DNA of 64,000 nt from the NCBI GenBank assembly GCA_003249035.1, contig QBMK01000013.1:46712-110711 (forward strand). The letters are read 5' to 3'. Below are positions 8,560 through 16,928 of this stretch, piece after piece; within the stretch, counting starts at the first letter, position 1; every line of letters starts with the position of its first letter. Made by a program: the position numbers and the translations under genes. Source of the DNA: Pseudanabaena sp. (GTDB lineage: Bacteria > Cyanobacteriota > Cyanobacteriia > Pseudanabaenales > Pseudanabaenaceae). The notes under the pieces are model-generated. The model did not search any database, had not been told where the DNA came from, and saw only the letters and a program-made list of their open reading frames with translations.

Positions 8560-8955
8560 ATGGCAAAGTTAGAGCGCTTAATCATGTTGGCGGAAGATGA
8601 GTTGGTGCAGTACAGCACCAACGCCCGCAAAATCGAAAAATTACGCCAAAAAATTGGTCTATCCCTCAACAAGGCGGAACAAAAACAAGCAAAAGCTGAG
8701 TTAGTAGCAGCAATGCCAACTGACGACATAAGCAAAATAGTAGAAAAAAATCGCCAGTCTGTCTCTTTACCTTTTTGGGGTATTGCAGGACTGGGTTTAC
8801 TTTTAGGGATATCAATGGAGCAGCCTTTAGATTTTATTGCCACCATTGTTGGTACAGGGGCAGCGATCGCCTTGCAGAAGTGGGGTTGGAAACTCCAAGC
8901 CAAGCGTTTAGTCCTACAAACCTTAGAAGACATCGAAGAGCGAGCTAAAGTCTAA
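8560..8955 (+). CDS. Conserved-looking small membrane protein of unknown function
   Basis: 131 residues. I do not recognise the family. Residues 1-66 are charged and helical with coiled-coil character (NARKIEKLRQKIG, KAEQKQAKAELVAA). Residues 70-106 form two short hydrophobic segments separated by SMEQPLD. The C-terminus is basic and then acidic (KRLVLQTLEDIEERAKV). A membrane hairpin with both ends in the cytoplasm is the simplest model. A clean terminator after it supports a real gene. Confidence 0.7.
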   Translation: MAKLERLIMLAEDELVQYSTNARKIEKLRQKIGLSLNKAEQKQAKAELVAAMPTDDISKIVEKNRQSVSLPFWGIAGLGLLLGISMEQPLDFIATIVGTGAAIALQKWGWKLQAKRLVLQTLEDIEERAKV

Positions 8956-8958
8956 TAC

Positions 8959-8991
8959 AAAGAATTGCGGCACTTCGTGCCGCAATTCTTT
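8959..8991 (+). terminator. Terminator after the small membrane protein gene
   Basis: Perfect 15-bp arms (8959-8973, 8977-8991) around ttc with a T run at the end. A second hairpin, 8992-9032 (15-bp arms), follows and runs up to the trmL leader. Confidence 0.88.
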
Positions 8992-9042
8992 TATATTTAA
9001 AGACTGTGCTAACAACGCAGTCTTTAAATATATCCATAGTCA

Positions 9043-9489
9043 ATGCTACAAGTCGCTCTCATCTATCCTGAAATCCCACCTAATACTGGCAATATCGCTC
9101 GTACCTGTGCGGCAACGAACACACATTTACATCTAGTAGAGCCTTTAGGCTTTGAAATTAACGACCGCCAACTCAAACGCGCTGGTATAGACTATTGGGA
9201 ATATGTGAACGTAACTGTACATCCCCATATCGAATCTTTGCGCGAAGTCTCAAAAGGGAGCCGATGGATCTGCTTTAGTGCTCGTGGTTCAAAAAGCTTT
9301 CGAGAATTTCAATACCAAGATGGGGACTGGCTGCTATTTGGCAGTGAGTCAAGTGGATTACCCGAAGAGATCATTGCCAACAATCCAACTGTTCAGATTC
9401 CTATGGAACACCCCAAGGTTCGTAGTCTCAATCTATCGGTGAGTGCGGCTCTTGGCTTATTTGAAGCCAGACGACAATTAGGAATGTAA
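9043..9489 (+). CDS. trmL: tRNA (cytidine/uridine-2'-O)-methyltransferase TrmL
   Basis: 148 residues, full length for TrmL. SPOUT knot motifs are present: PEIPPNTGNIARTCAAT at the N-terminus, LLFGSESSGLP (motif 2) and IPMEHPKVRSLNLSVSAALGLFE (motif 3, SAM-binding knot). The enzyme 2'-O-methylates wobble base 34 of certain tRNA-Leu species. Interestingly a tRNA-Leu(CAA), a known TrmL-type substrate, lies 0.7 kb upstream, although such proximity is probably chance. Confidence 0.93.
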   Translation: MLQVALIYPEIPPNTGNIARTCAATNTHLHLVEPLGFEINDRQLKRAGIDYWEYVNVTVHPHIESLREVSKGSRWICFSARGSKSFREFQYQDGDWLLFGSESSGLPEEIIANNPTVQIPMEHPKVRSLNLSVSAALGLFEARRQLGM

Positions 9490-9518
9490 AAAGAGTGGCG
9501 CTTTGCCCGTCTCTTTTT
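9488..9518. terminator. Terminator between trmL and dnaE-C
   Basis: AAAAAGAG (9488-9495) pairs with CTCTTTTT (9511-9518) around an imperfect GC core with the recurrent GGCGCTTTGC sequence; it separates the convergent trmL and dnaE-C genes. Confidence 0.7.
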
Positions 9519-10897
9519 TAAGTAACAAGTGCGTCGTAAGTTGCCTTGAATCCTGCTTGCAGTAAATCTTTGACGGCAGTTTCTTCATCTTGCACCCAGA
9601 ACTGATTGCCTAAGCGAACTAACTTCGGCATGTACTCGATTGACGCAATTACAGGAATTTTATTAGAAGTATCAGGCTCATTTCTACCATAATTGGATTT
9701 GCCATAGCTAGAATTGCCATTACTGTTACTGCCGCTATAACTGGGATTAGGATTTAGAGCTTTTTTGAGTTGTTCCAAAACCTGCCGATCTCTTGCTTGC
9801 TCACGAGTGAGTTCGACCCGTACCATTCGCACTGACTCAATCGGCTGCATATCATCAATAATTAATTGCGTTTGCTCGTCGCGGCGATCAATTTTCCCCC
9901 ATACCATCAGGCGTTTGTCCTTTTCCATTAGATGCTTGACTTTATCAAAGGTTTTTGGGAAAACGACGGCTTCAGTACTACCTGTTAAATCTTCGAGTTG
10001 CAAAATTGCCATGCGATCGCCTTTTTTGGTGACGACTTCTTTAATTTCCAGAATTAAAGCGATCGCGGTAACGATCTTAGTTTCTGATGATTCGGGAATA
10101 TCACAGAGATTGATCGGAGCCATTAATTTTGCTGAACGGCTGACCACACTTAAGGGATGATCGGAAATATAAAAACCCAAAAGTTCCTTTTCAAGGCGAA
10201 GTTTGTCTTGAGAAGAATAGTCCTGAACGCGGGATGTAGTTGGGGCAGTATCAAAGGTCTTCGTATTACTACTTTCACCAAAGAAATCGAAAATATTACC
10301 TTGCCCTGACGCAAGTTCTTTAGCACGTCGAGAAGCCCATTCCATCGTGATTTCAAGATCATTCATCAACTGGTGGCGATTTGGCTCTAGCAAATCTAAT
10401 GCTCCAGTTTGAATTAATGCTTCTAATGCTTTTTTGTTTAACGATCGCGAATCGAGACGACTACACAAATCCGCCAATGATGTAAACGCCCCCTCTTGAC
10501 GCGCCTGTAATATTGAAGCGATCGGTCCTGCCCCCAAATTTTTAATTGCAGCTAAACCAAATAAAATCTGATGTCCACGAGGAGTAAAGTCTTCACCAGA
10601 ACTATTTACATCAGGCGGAACAACAGGAATACCCATACTGCGGCAATTAGCAATATATCGCTGCACCTTATCTTGGTCACCGCTGACTGAAGATAAAATT
10701 GCCGCCATATATTCAACGGGATAATTCGCTTTCAGATAGGCAGTTTGATAAGTTACATATCCGTAGGCAACGCTATGAGATTTATTAAAGCAATTTGAAG
10801 CTATATAGCCGTTATCTAGTAAAAAATTATGATCGTGCTCTAAGCCGATATCGAAAACACATTGTATGCCCAGCGATTGACGACTGATGATTTTCAT
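9518..10897 (-). CDS. dnaE: DNA polymerase III alpha subunit, C-terminal half with split-intein C fragment
   Basis: 459 residues. Residues 1-35 are the C-terminal part of the cyanobacterial DnaE split intein: KIISRQSLG, then [15 protein letters not shown], ending in ASN, with Asn35 as the cleavage residue and Cys36 as first C-extein residue ([20 protein letters not shown]). After trans-splicing with an N-terminal half encoded elsewhere, residues 36-459 complete the replicative polymerase: end of the polymerase domain, helix-hairpin-helix region and an OB-fold ([30 protein letters not shown]). A Ser/Asn/Gly-rich linker (about 384-408) precedes the last domain. The dnaE N half is not in the window, as expected for the split gene. 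Confidence 0.96.
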   Translation of the reverse strand: MKIISRQSLGIQCVFDIGLEHDHNFLLDNGYIASNCFNKSHSVAYGYVTYQTAYLKANYPVEYMAAILSSVSGDQDKVQRYIANCRSMGIPVVPPDVNSSGEDFTPRGHQILFGLAAIKNLGAGPIASILQARQEGAFTSLADLCSRLDSRSLNKKALEALIQTGALDLLEPNRHQLMNDLEITMEWASRRAKELASGQGNIFDFFGESSNTKTFDTAPTTSRVQDYSSQDKLRLEKELLGFYISDHPLSVVSRSAKLMAPINLCDIPESSETKIVTAIALILEIKEVVTKKGDRMAILQLEDLTGSTEAVVFPKTFDKVKHLMEKDKRLMVWGKIDRRDEQTQLIIDDMQPIESVRMVRVELTREQARDRQVLEQLKKALNPNPSYSGSNSNGNSSYGKSNYGRNEPDTSNKIPVIASIEYMPKLVRLGNQFWVQDEETAVKDLLQAGFKATYDALVT

Positions 10898-10921
10898 TTT
10901 TATTGCCTATTAAAAATCAAT

Positions 10922-10980
10922 TTAAAAACAAACAAAATAGAGGCGGAGCAAAGCACCACCTCTATTTTGTTTGTTTTTAA
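10922..10980. terminator. Hairpin between the STAS gene and dnaE-C
   Basis: Perfect 22-bp arms (10922-10943, 10959-10980) with a GC-rich interior containing GCAAAGC. Sits behind the STAS gene and upstream of dnaE-C on the minus strand, so it would terminate the anti-sigma pair before dnaE-C. Confidence 0.75.
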
Positions 10981-10986
10981 GAAAAT

Positions 10987-11337
10987 TTATGGTTCAAAGC
11001 CCTCAAGTTCAGGTACTTCAGCAACTAAATGCACCCCTTGAATATAGAGAGAGCGACCATACTTACCAACGTTTTCTAAACGCAGTTTGCCGCCTTGCTT
11101 CTTGGCTTGAACTGCCATATCGATCGCAGCACCTACGCCTCTACTGACAATCTTGGTCACTCCTTCAAAATCCAAAACGATCGCTGATAATTTGCGGTCA
11201 ATAAATGGTTGCACGGCTTGCCTAAAATATGGAACCGTGGTTACACTCAAAGCACCATTCAGTTTGAGAATAACTTGATCGCCATCAATCTGTTCGACGA
11301 TCTTGAGTTCATCTTGTAAAAATGAGGAATGAGTCAT
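10987..11337 (-). CDS. STAS-domain anti-sigma factor antagonist
   Basis: 116 residues, one STAS domain of SpoIIAA/RsbV type: VILKLNGALSVTTVPYFRQAV, IVLDFEGVTKIVSRGVGAAIDM, KLRLENVGKYGRSLYIQGV. The usual phosphoacceptor site (DSSG in SpoIIAA) is replaced here by VSRG, which leaves one Ser as a candidate. Its start codon overlaps the stop of the upstream anti-sigma kinase by 4 bases (ATGA), so the two are translationally coupled partners of one switch. Confidence 0.85.
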   Translation of the reverse strand: MTHSSFLQDELKIVEQIDGDQVILKLNGALSVTTVPYFRQAVQPFIDRKLSAIVLDFEGVTKIVSRGVGAAIDMAVQAKKQGGKLRLENVGKYGRSLYIQGVHLVAEVPELEGFEP

Positions 11338-11777
11338 GATTGGAGAATGGGTTTGGGGATAGACAGGAACTTACTCATACGAACGGTTGTACCTTGATTG
11401 GTAGATTCGATCTCGACCTTATCAACCAGCGCTTTGATCATATGTATACCAAATCCACCATTTTTGACACCAATCTGAGATATCAAATCAAAATCAGGTG
11501 GAGGTACACTATCAATATCAAAACCTGATCCACGATCATGGACTTCTACAATTAGGCTGGTATCTGCCGCAAAAACTACAATTTCAACGTCAAGATCAGA
11601 TGTGCTGTAAAGAATCGCATTAACTAAAGCTTCAGTAAGAGCTTGTACGATATCTTGCACAGCATCAGGATCATACCCCATTTTTGTAGCGAGTACTTCG
11701 ACTGCTGCGATGGGAATGTCCTCGATTCCCTCAACGGGTGGAATTGAGATTCGCAGCTTTAAAGGCTTCTCACTCAT
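11334..11777 (-). CDS. Anti-sigma regulatory factor (RsbW-like serine kinase)
   Basis: 147 residues with a HATPase_c fold: N box ALTEALVNAILYS (about 46-58), G1 box EVHDRGSGFD, and G2 GGFGIHMIKALVDKVE. Lacks the HisKA domain, as in the RsbW/SpoIIAB group, which bind a sigma factor or phosphorylate the STAS antagonist. Overlaps the following STAS gene by 4 bases. No sigma factor or PP2C phosphatase is nearby, so the output is not visible here. Confidence 0.88.
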   Translation of the reverse strand: MSEKPLKLRISIPPVEGIEDIPIAAVEVLATKMGYDPDAVQDIVQALTEALVNAILYSTSDLDVEIVVFAADTSLIVEVHDRGSGFDIDSVPPPDFDLISQIGVKNGGFGIHMIKALVDKVEIESTNQGTTVRMSKFLSIPKPILQS

Positions 11778-11971
11778 GGGGAGTCATTCTGTAGCTTTGG
11801 TTAGCTTTGCCAAAAGTAATATACCACACGTTTTTAACCTATGTTTGTAAAACTAATTAATTTTTGATAAAGCTGCCACAATTTCTAAATCGTTGCTGTC
11901 AATTTCATACCCTAGATCTAGATGCTATTTCAGCTTGATTTGCGGCTAACAATTAGAAAGTACGATTCAAA

Positions 11972-12775
11972 TTAATCATGATTACCCCAGCTTCTGATCG
12001 CTTCTGCGATCGCTGCAATTGATGCTGAAGCAATAATTAGTAATACGCTTAGAGCATTTAATTCTGGGGTTACACCGCCACTCCGCAGTGATGAAAAAAT
12101 CGCGATCGGTAGAGTAGTTGAGCCAACACCTGCGGTGAAGTATGCAATTACAAAATCATCCATGCTGAGAATAAACGCCAGAAGACAGCCTGATAGAATC
12201 CCTGGTAAAAGTTGTGGCAACAATACCCGTAAAAAAGCTTGCACGGGTGTAGCACCTAGATCGAGTGCAGCTTCTTCGAGCTGAGGATCGATCGTGGCAA
12301 GACGACTGGATACAACTACAGAGACATATGCTAAACAGAAAACAATATGGGCAATTACGATAGTGGCAAGGCTAAGAGGTAGTTGAATTGCCGCAAAAAA
12401 TACGAGAGTTGCCACAGCGATCGCAATGTCAGGAATGATCAAAGGTAAATAGGTAACGCCACGATATAGGCTTTTCCCTGGGAAATAATATCTGGCTAAG
12501 CCAACTGCGGTGAACGTGCCTAATATGGCAGAGACTGATACGGCTGTGAGGGCAACGCTTAGGCTGTTTTGTAAAGCTGCGAGCAAAATTGGATTTTGGA
12601 GAAACTTGGCATACCAATCCCAAGTAAACCCAGTCCATTGAGATGGAGATGGGGATTTATTAAAGCTAAAAAGGGTCAGAACGGCAATTGGCAAGTACAT
12701 GTAAACAAATGCAATCACCGTATACCAAGTTTGCCAACGCTTAACCGTCGGCACATTGATTCGATTACTCATCAC
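11972..12775 (-). CDS. potC: Spermidine/putrescine-type ABC transporter permease PotC
   Basis: 267 residues with about six membrane segments and the ABC permease EAA loop EEAALDLGATPVQAFLRVLLPQLLPG (about residues 171-196). The order after PotB-like permease and overall similarity place it with PotC of polyamine importers. It overlaps the potB gene by 11 bases. The ATPase and substrate-binding protein are not in the window, so substrate is by family only. Confidence 0.88.
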   Translation of the reverse strand: MMSNRINVPTVKRWQTWYTVIAFVYMYLPIAVLTLFSFNKSPSPSQWTGFTWDWYAKFLQNPILLAALQNSLSVALTAVSVSAILGTFTAVGLARYYFPGKSLYRGVTYLPLIIPDIAIAVATLVFFAAIQLPLSLATIVIAHIVFCLAYVSVVVSSRLATIDPQLEEAALDLGATPVQAFLRVLLPQLLPGILSGCLLAFILSMDDFVIAYFTAGVGSTTLPIAIFSSLRSGGVTPELNALSVLLIIASASIAAIAEAIRSWGNHD

Positions 12776-13670
12776 TTACCACCCTGCGATCGCCATATTT
12801 AATTAGCAAGGCAATCACAATTGTTACTGCCAAAATTAGCACCATACTCAATGCTGAGCCAAAACCTCGGTTGCTACTAGCACCCAAAAATTGCAACTCA
12901 ATAATTGAGGCGATCGTGCGGCTACCAGGACCACCTAATAATTGTGGGTTGATGTAATCGCTAAAACTAGTGATCGACACCAAAGCTGCTCCTGCGATGA
13001 TTCCTGAGGATACCTGCGGAACCGTAATCTGCCAAAAGGTTTGTTTAGCATTAGCGCCCAAGTCAGCCGCTGCCTCCAGTAAACGGAGATCGAGACGTTC
13101 AAGCGAAGTGTAAAGAACTAAAACCATATAAGGCAGATAAGTGTAAATCATGCCAATGATTACGCCCTCCGCCTTATTTAATACATTGATTCCTGATAGT
13201 CCAATGAAATTAAGAAAAGTGTTTAGAACTCCTGTCGGACGCAAAATAGTAATCCAAGCATAGGATCTTAATAACGATGAAGTCCATAGAGGCAGTACAA
13301 ATAAAAGTAGCAAAATATTACGCCAACGCTTGGGAGCAATCACAGCTAGCCAGTAAGCTACAGGAAATCCTAAGAGCAAACAAAATCCTGTAGTGATAAG
13401 CGCATAAAGCAAAGATCGCCACACGACAACAAGATAGATAAAGTTCCCACCAACGTATTCAAATACTCTTTGGTAATTTTCTAGCCCAAACGCAGTTTTA
13501 CCTTGGGGAACAAAGCTCTGAATTAAAATAAAAACTGTTGGGATAATCAAAAATGAGATCAGCCAAAAGCCGCTTGGGAAAAGCAAAGCCAAAGGCTCTA
13601 GCCACTTGGGGCGCTGAACTAATTTTGGGTTTGGGTTTGGGGGAATATCTGAAGTGCTATTCACAGGCAT
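12765..13670 (-). CDS. potB: Spermidine/putrescine-type ABC transporter permease PotB
   Basis: 301 residues, about six membrane segments, EAA loop LLEAAADLGANAKQTFWQITVPQVSSG. The proline-rich N-terminal tail (residues 1-20) is cytoplasmic. The gene begins 2 bases after the stop of the SPOR-like gene upstream and overlaps potC, giving a three-gene operon on the minus strand. Forms a heterodimeric membrane channel with PotC. Confidence 0.88.
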   Translation of the reverse strand: MPVNSTSDIPPNPNPKLVQRPKWLEPLALLFPSGFWLISFLIIPTVFILIQSFVPQGKTAFGLENYQRVFEYVGGNFIYLVVVWRSLLYALITTGFCLLLGFPVAYWLAVIAPKRWRNILLLLFVLPLWTSSLLRSYAWITILRPTGVLNTFLNFIGLSGINVLNKAEGVIIGMIYTYLPYMVLVLYTSLERLDLRLLEAAADLGANAKQTFWQITVPQVSSGIIAGAALVSITSFSDYINPQLLGGPGSRTIASIIELQFLGASSNRGFGSALSMVLILAVTIVIALLIKYGDRRVVSDE

Positions 13671-13672
13671 AT

Positions 13673-14782
13673 TTAGAAGTAAAGAACTCGTGAATCAATA
13701 CCTTGCGATCGCAGATAGCGGGACACAGCTTCTGCTGCATCTCGATTTTCATAGGCACCCACGAAAATATAAGTACCACGCCAAGAACTTGCAAAAAAGG
13801 CATTAGGAGAGTACTGGCGAACTCTCGAAAGCAAAATCTGGTTGTTTACACTTGCAGGTACAGCTGCAACAAAGCGGAAATTAGGATTTTGGTTGATTTG
13901 AGCTAACTGCGAACCGTTATTAAAAGAAGCAGTATTGTTTGGCTGAGGTTGAGCTGAGAAGTTCGTGGGAGATCCGAACGAGTTGTCGAATGTGGTTGGG
14001 AATGATGTTGCTGAGTTATCAGGAATAAAACTTGTCTGTGGCTGCACATAACTTGATGGTTGCGTGTAGCTTGATGGTTGCATGTAGCTTGCCGGTTGTA
14101 TACAAGAGTTTGTTGGTTGTATACAAGAGTTTGCAGGTTGTGAATAAACATTTGGTTGCACGAAACCAGTCTGGACAATTTGAGTTTGAGGCACAACTGT
14201 TTGGGTCACAACTTGCCGAGTCTCAGGAACTAGTACCTGTTGCATACGTGGTACGAGAACCATTTGAGTTTGTACTTGAGGTACAACAGTATTGGTTGTA
14301 ATCTGCTGATATTGGGGATTACTGTAGGCGGTTGTTTGTTGGGGTGCAGAGCTAAAAGCCTGTGGCTGAGAATATGCCTGAAAGTTCGCTGGTTGAGTAT
14401 TTGCGCTTGGTTGAATGACAACCTGTTGCGGGTTAGATAACCCGACTACTGAAGAGGTGTTGGTTTCTGTAAAAGGAACTTGGACATTTGTTTCCTTACC
14501 GCCTGAAGCTCGAAAATATTTTTGGGCTGGCAGTCCAGACTGCTGCAGTGAGCTCGCCAAACTATCAGCGCTAGCCTCAGAATTAAATATACCTGCCTGA
14601 ACTACAGGCAGATTGTTGATCTTTGTTGCAAAAGCTGATGGTGAAACAGACCGAACTCTTTGTAACGTTGCGGGATCATTACCGGAAACAAAAACAACAA
14701 AGCTTGCCGAAGCTGATTGGGCGATCACCAAAGATGAGATCGCCACAGAGCCGAGAATACTAAATCTTTTGACCAAATTCAC
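13673..14782 (-). CDS. Secreted protein with two SPOR-like ends and a Q/P-rich middle
   Basis: 369 residues. A signal peptide is clear (MNLVKRFSILGSVAISSLVIAQSASA). Residues 27-90 and the last 70 residues look alike in pattern (FVAAVPASVNNQILLSRVRQYSPNAF, then YIFVGAYENRDAAEAVSRYLRSQGI), which resembles SPOR peptidoglycan-binding repeats. The middle is Gln/Pro/Ser/Thr-rich with short imperfect repeats (NSCIQPT twice, then SYxQPSS units, period 7 residues). It ends 2 bases before potB. Function unknown; a periplasmic, cell-wall-associated role is inferred. Confidence 0.7.
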   Translation of the reverse strand: MNLVKRFSILGSVAISSLVIAQSASASFVVFVSGNDPATLQRVRSVSPSAFATKINNLPVVQAGIFNSEASADSLASSLQQSGLPAQKYFRASGGKETNVQVPFTETNTSSVVGLSNPQQVVIQPSANTQPANFQAYSQPQAFSSAPQQTTAYSNPQYQQITTNTVVPQVQTQMVLVPRMQQVLVPETRQVVTQTVVPQTQIVQTGFVQPNVYSQPANSCIQPTNSCIQPASYMQPSSYTQPSSYVQPQTSFIPDNSATSFPTTFDNSFGSPTNFSAQPQPNNTASFNNGSQLAQINQNPNFRFVAAVPASVNNQILLSRVRQYSPNAFFASSWRGTYIFVGAYENRDAAEAVSRYLRSQGIDSRVLYF

Positions 14783-14921
14783 AGCAGTACATCCTCACAC
14801 TTGAATGTAATAACGGTTAAGTTTAACTCAACTAGATAAAGTGATGATTTTTCTAGTCAAAATTATTTGGTTTATTTAAGCACCTAATTCATCAAAATAT
14901 GACACTTTGGAATAGATTAGG

Positions 14922-15083
14922 ATGGCTAATGCTAACCGATTTCACCAACGCCTATTTACAGAGCCTATAAACAACCATATGGAAAAAATTAAAACTGGTT
15001 TAAATATTGCGATTTTTATCGTTTTAGCAGGTTTTATCGGTTTAGAAGTCTGGACGTTAATATCTCATTTTATAAAGACATAA
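14922..15083 (+). CDS. Possible small single-pass membrane protein
   Basis: 53 codons from ATG 14922, or 34 codons from the internal ATG 14979. The second half is a clear hydrophobic helix (NIAIFIVLAGFIGLEVWTLIS) with a basic end. Neither start has a convincing ribosome site. The stop codon and last codons lie inside the long terminator palindrome shared with cpcS, as seen for real genes here. Size resembles small photosynthetic subunits, but I do not recognise it. Confidence 0.4.
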   Translation: MANANRFHQRLFTEPINNHMEKIKTGLNIAIFIVLAGFIGLEVWTLISHFIKT

Positions 15084-15124
15084 AGTAAATGCGGCACTAT
15101 GTGCCGCATTTACTTTATGTCTTT
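15074..15124. terminator. 24-bp-arm palindrome between the small ORF and cpcS
   Basis: Perfect arms 15074-15097 and 15101-15124 with loop tat. Both convergent reading frames end inside it, each with the same last codons (Lys-Thr-stop), because the arms are exact complements. Confidence 0.85.
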
Positions 15125-15636
15125 GGGACGGCACTGCGAATTTCGGAATAAAATTTGGATGATTGGACATGACGACTGCTATTTATATCTACTTGTAACA
15201 AAGTTGCTACGCGAAATCTTAAGTTGGGATTCCCATACCAAATCCTCTCCTCAACTACATTTTGTGCAGTTCTGGTCTGAATTGTCAGAGCTTCGTCTGT
15301 ACCAAGTTCATAAACAGCTTTACCTTGTCTGGTCAAAATCAAGCCTTTTTGCGGGGAATCCAGATCATTAGGCACAGGCACGATTAAAGTAATGCCCTTG
15401 GGCTTATTGCTGCTTAGAGATTCTTCTTCCCACGACATCTTCATCGGATGTATCGCGGTATTAGGATGAATGTCATGTTTTTGGCAGATCCCAACTAAGT
15501 CCGGATCATTAAGACTTAAGGCGGTAATCTCAATCACAGAACGAGCATCACTACCATTTCCCTTACTAAATTGATGATCGCTGCGTTGCGATCGCCAACG
15601 ACCGACAAAAAGCTCAAGAAACTGATAAATATCCAT
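15115..15636 (-). CDS. Phycobiliprotein chromophore lyase, CpcS/CpeS family
   Basis: 173 residues from ATG 15636. Family features: N-terminal FLELFVGRWRSQRSDHQF, a conserved MSWEE segment, and EERIWYGNPNLRFRVATLL near the C-terminus, forming the lipocalin-like barrel. These lyases attach phycocyanobilin or phycoerythrobilin to Cys of phycobiliproteins. The reading frame is open 54 codons further upstream but would run through a terminator hairpin at 15731-15773, so the internal ATG is chosen. It lies downstream of cpcG on the same strand, which fits phycobilisome assembly. Confidence 0.88.
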   Translation of the reverse strand: MDIYQFLELFVGRWRSQRSDHQFSKGNGSDARSVIEITALSLNDPDLVGICQKHDIHPNTAIHPMKMSWEEESLSSNKPKGITLIVPVPNDLDSPQKGLILTRQGKAVYELGTDEALTIQTRTAQNVVEERIWYGNPNLRFRVATLLQVDINSSRHVQSSKFYSEIRSAVPKT

Positions 15637-15730
15637 TAAAAGCAAGATAAAGAAAGGTGAAATATTAATTAATCTTAATAAGAATCTTACAATATAGCGC
15701 CTTGCGATCAACCACGAAGCATTGGTTGTA

Positions 15731-15773
15731 CAAAAAATCAAGGGAGGCGCTTCGCACCCCCCCTTGATTTTTG
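15731..15773 (-). terminator. Hairpin between cpcG and the bilin lyase gene
   Basis: CAAAAAATCAAGGG (15731-15744) pairs with CCCTTGATTTTTG (15761-15773) with one bulge; T runs lie outside. It follows cpcG on the minus strand. Confidence 0.7.
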
Positions 15774-15819
15774 TTTTAGTGAGTAATTTGCATAGCACTT
15801 TGCTCGCTAAAGTTTAGAT

Positions 15820-16569
15820 TTAGCGACGAGGAACAAGACTTAGATAATCTAAATTCTGTGCAGATACAGGTCTGGAATTAGCAGGCGATGCGCTGATATT
15901 ACGAGCCATATTCAAGAACAAGGCTGGATCGCCAATCTTGGGCGCTCTATCGGTAGAAACATAGCTGCGGACTGTGTTTTGCCAGATGAGTTGAGGGAAG
16001 CCCAACTTTGCGCGATGGTAAGCATCGTAGCGAGGGGATTTGAGGTTGAAAGGCATTTCCCCAATTCTTTGGCTAGGTAGTACCCGACGACGTTGGTAAG
16101 GGAGGATGTCCTCGCCGAAGGCTTCAAGATATTCATCGCTGTTAAGCAGCGCATCAATGAAGCCTTCAATACCTTTAGTTGCAACTACGATCGACCAAGC
16201 AATTTTTTCTTTTTCGCTGTAAACATCACGACCAAGGACGCGCTGTACAGTTTGCTCTACGAAGCGATAGTTGCTGTTTTTGTCATAAAAACTGCTTCTA
16301 TAGGTGTTAGAGAGTACTAGTCCACGCACAAATTGTCTGACCGAGATATTGCCAGAACGCAATTGCGATTCTAGAGTAACTTCACGATCCGAGCTAAAAG
16401 CATGGAAGAAAATTTGACGATAGGCAGCTTCAATCAGTTCGCCTAGATCACCACTAGAGAGCAAGTTTGCAGTGTTATAAATGCGAGGTGTGTTGTCACT
16501 ACCAACTGTAAAGCCAGCAACGCGAGAATTTTGCGATGCTGGAGCGTAATTCAACAAAGGAATCGCCAC
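15820..16569 (-). CDS. cpcG: Phycobilisome rod-core linker CpcG
   Basis: 249 residues with a GTG start; the N-terminus [19 protein letters not shown] is the hallmark of CpcG. Residues 40-185 form one PBS-linker (pfam00427) domain with [35 protein letters not shown] and [15 protein letters not shown]. It joins phycocyanin rods to the allophycocyanin core. The C-terminal tail is moderate in length and not clearly hydrophobic, so this looks like a CpcG1-type rather than a membrane-anchored CpcL. No rod genes (cpcBA) lie next to it. Confidence 0.95.
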   Translation of the reverse strand: MAIPLLNYAPASQNSRVAGFTVGSDNTPRIYNTANLLSSGDLGELIEAAYRQIFFHAFSSDREVTLESQLRSGNISVRQFVRGLVLSNTYRSSFYDKNSNYRFVEQTVQRVLGRDVYSEKEKIAWSIVVATKGIEGFIDALLNSDEYLEAFGEDILPYQRRRVLPSQRIGEMPFNLKSPRYDAYHRAKLGFPQLIWQNTVRSYVSTDRAPKIGDPALFLNMARNISASPANSRPVSAQNLDYLSLVPRR

Positions 16570-16769
16570 GTTTAAATCTCCAAAATATTATCGAAAAGTT
16601 CTAAAAATATCTATTCCCAAACATACAACGAGTTTGGGGTTAAATAAGCTAAATATAATTACGAGAGGCTAATCTCTAGTCAATGATAGGATAGGCGAAA
16701 TTAGCTAGTTCTACTTGCTTAACATAAGTTTACTTTTTTTGAGGTGCGCAGTGCCTCATCCTATCAATT

Positions 16770-16843
16770 CTCATCATAGAAATTGGTTTTGAGGCAAGTC
16801 ATCTTTAAAGATGACTTGCCTCAAAACCAATTTCTATGATGAG
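16770..16843. repeat. Perfect 74-bp zero-spacer palindrome
   Basis: Arms 16770-16806 and 16807-16843 (37 bp each) are exact reverse complements with no spacer. It lies between the divergent cpcG and hydrolase genes, so it is not placed as a terminator. The distal ATG of the hydrolase frame (16836) falls inside the right arm. Confidence 0.9.
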
Positions 16844-16928
16844 CGCCGCAGGTGCTAATAATAGCAAAATTGGTTTAATCTCTGATTTCATATCGTCTAG
16901 CACTAGCTCTCAAATTCAAGTTGTTTTA

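Noticed and set aside
14032..14301. Opposite-strand ORFs inside the SPOR-like gene
   Set aside because: They arise from the repetitive Gln/Pro-rich codons of the real gene on the other strand.
15637..15798. N-terminal extension of the bilin lyase frame
   Set aside because: It runs through a terminator hairpin at 15731-15773 and encodes a non-family stretch; the conserved N-terminus begins at 15636.
16836..16928. 31-codon N-terminal extension of the alpha/beta hydrolase
   Set aside because: Its ATG lies inside a 74-bp palindrome and the added residues do not look like the family; ATG 16929 preferred, without certainty.
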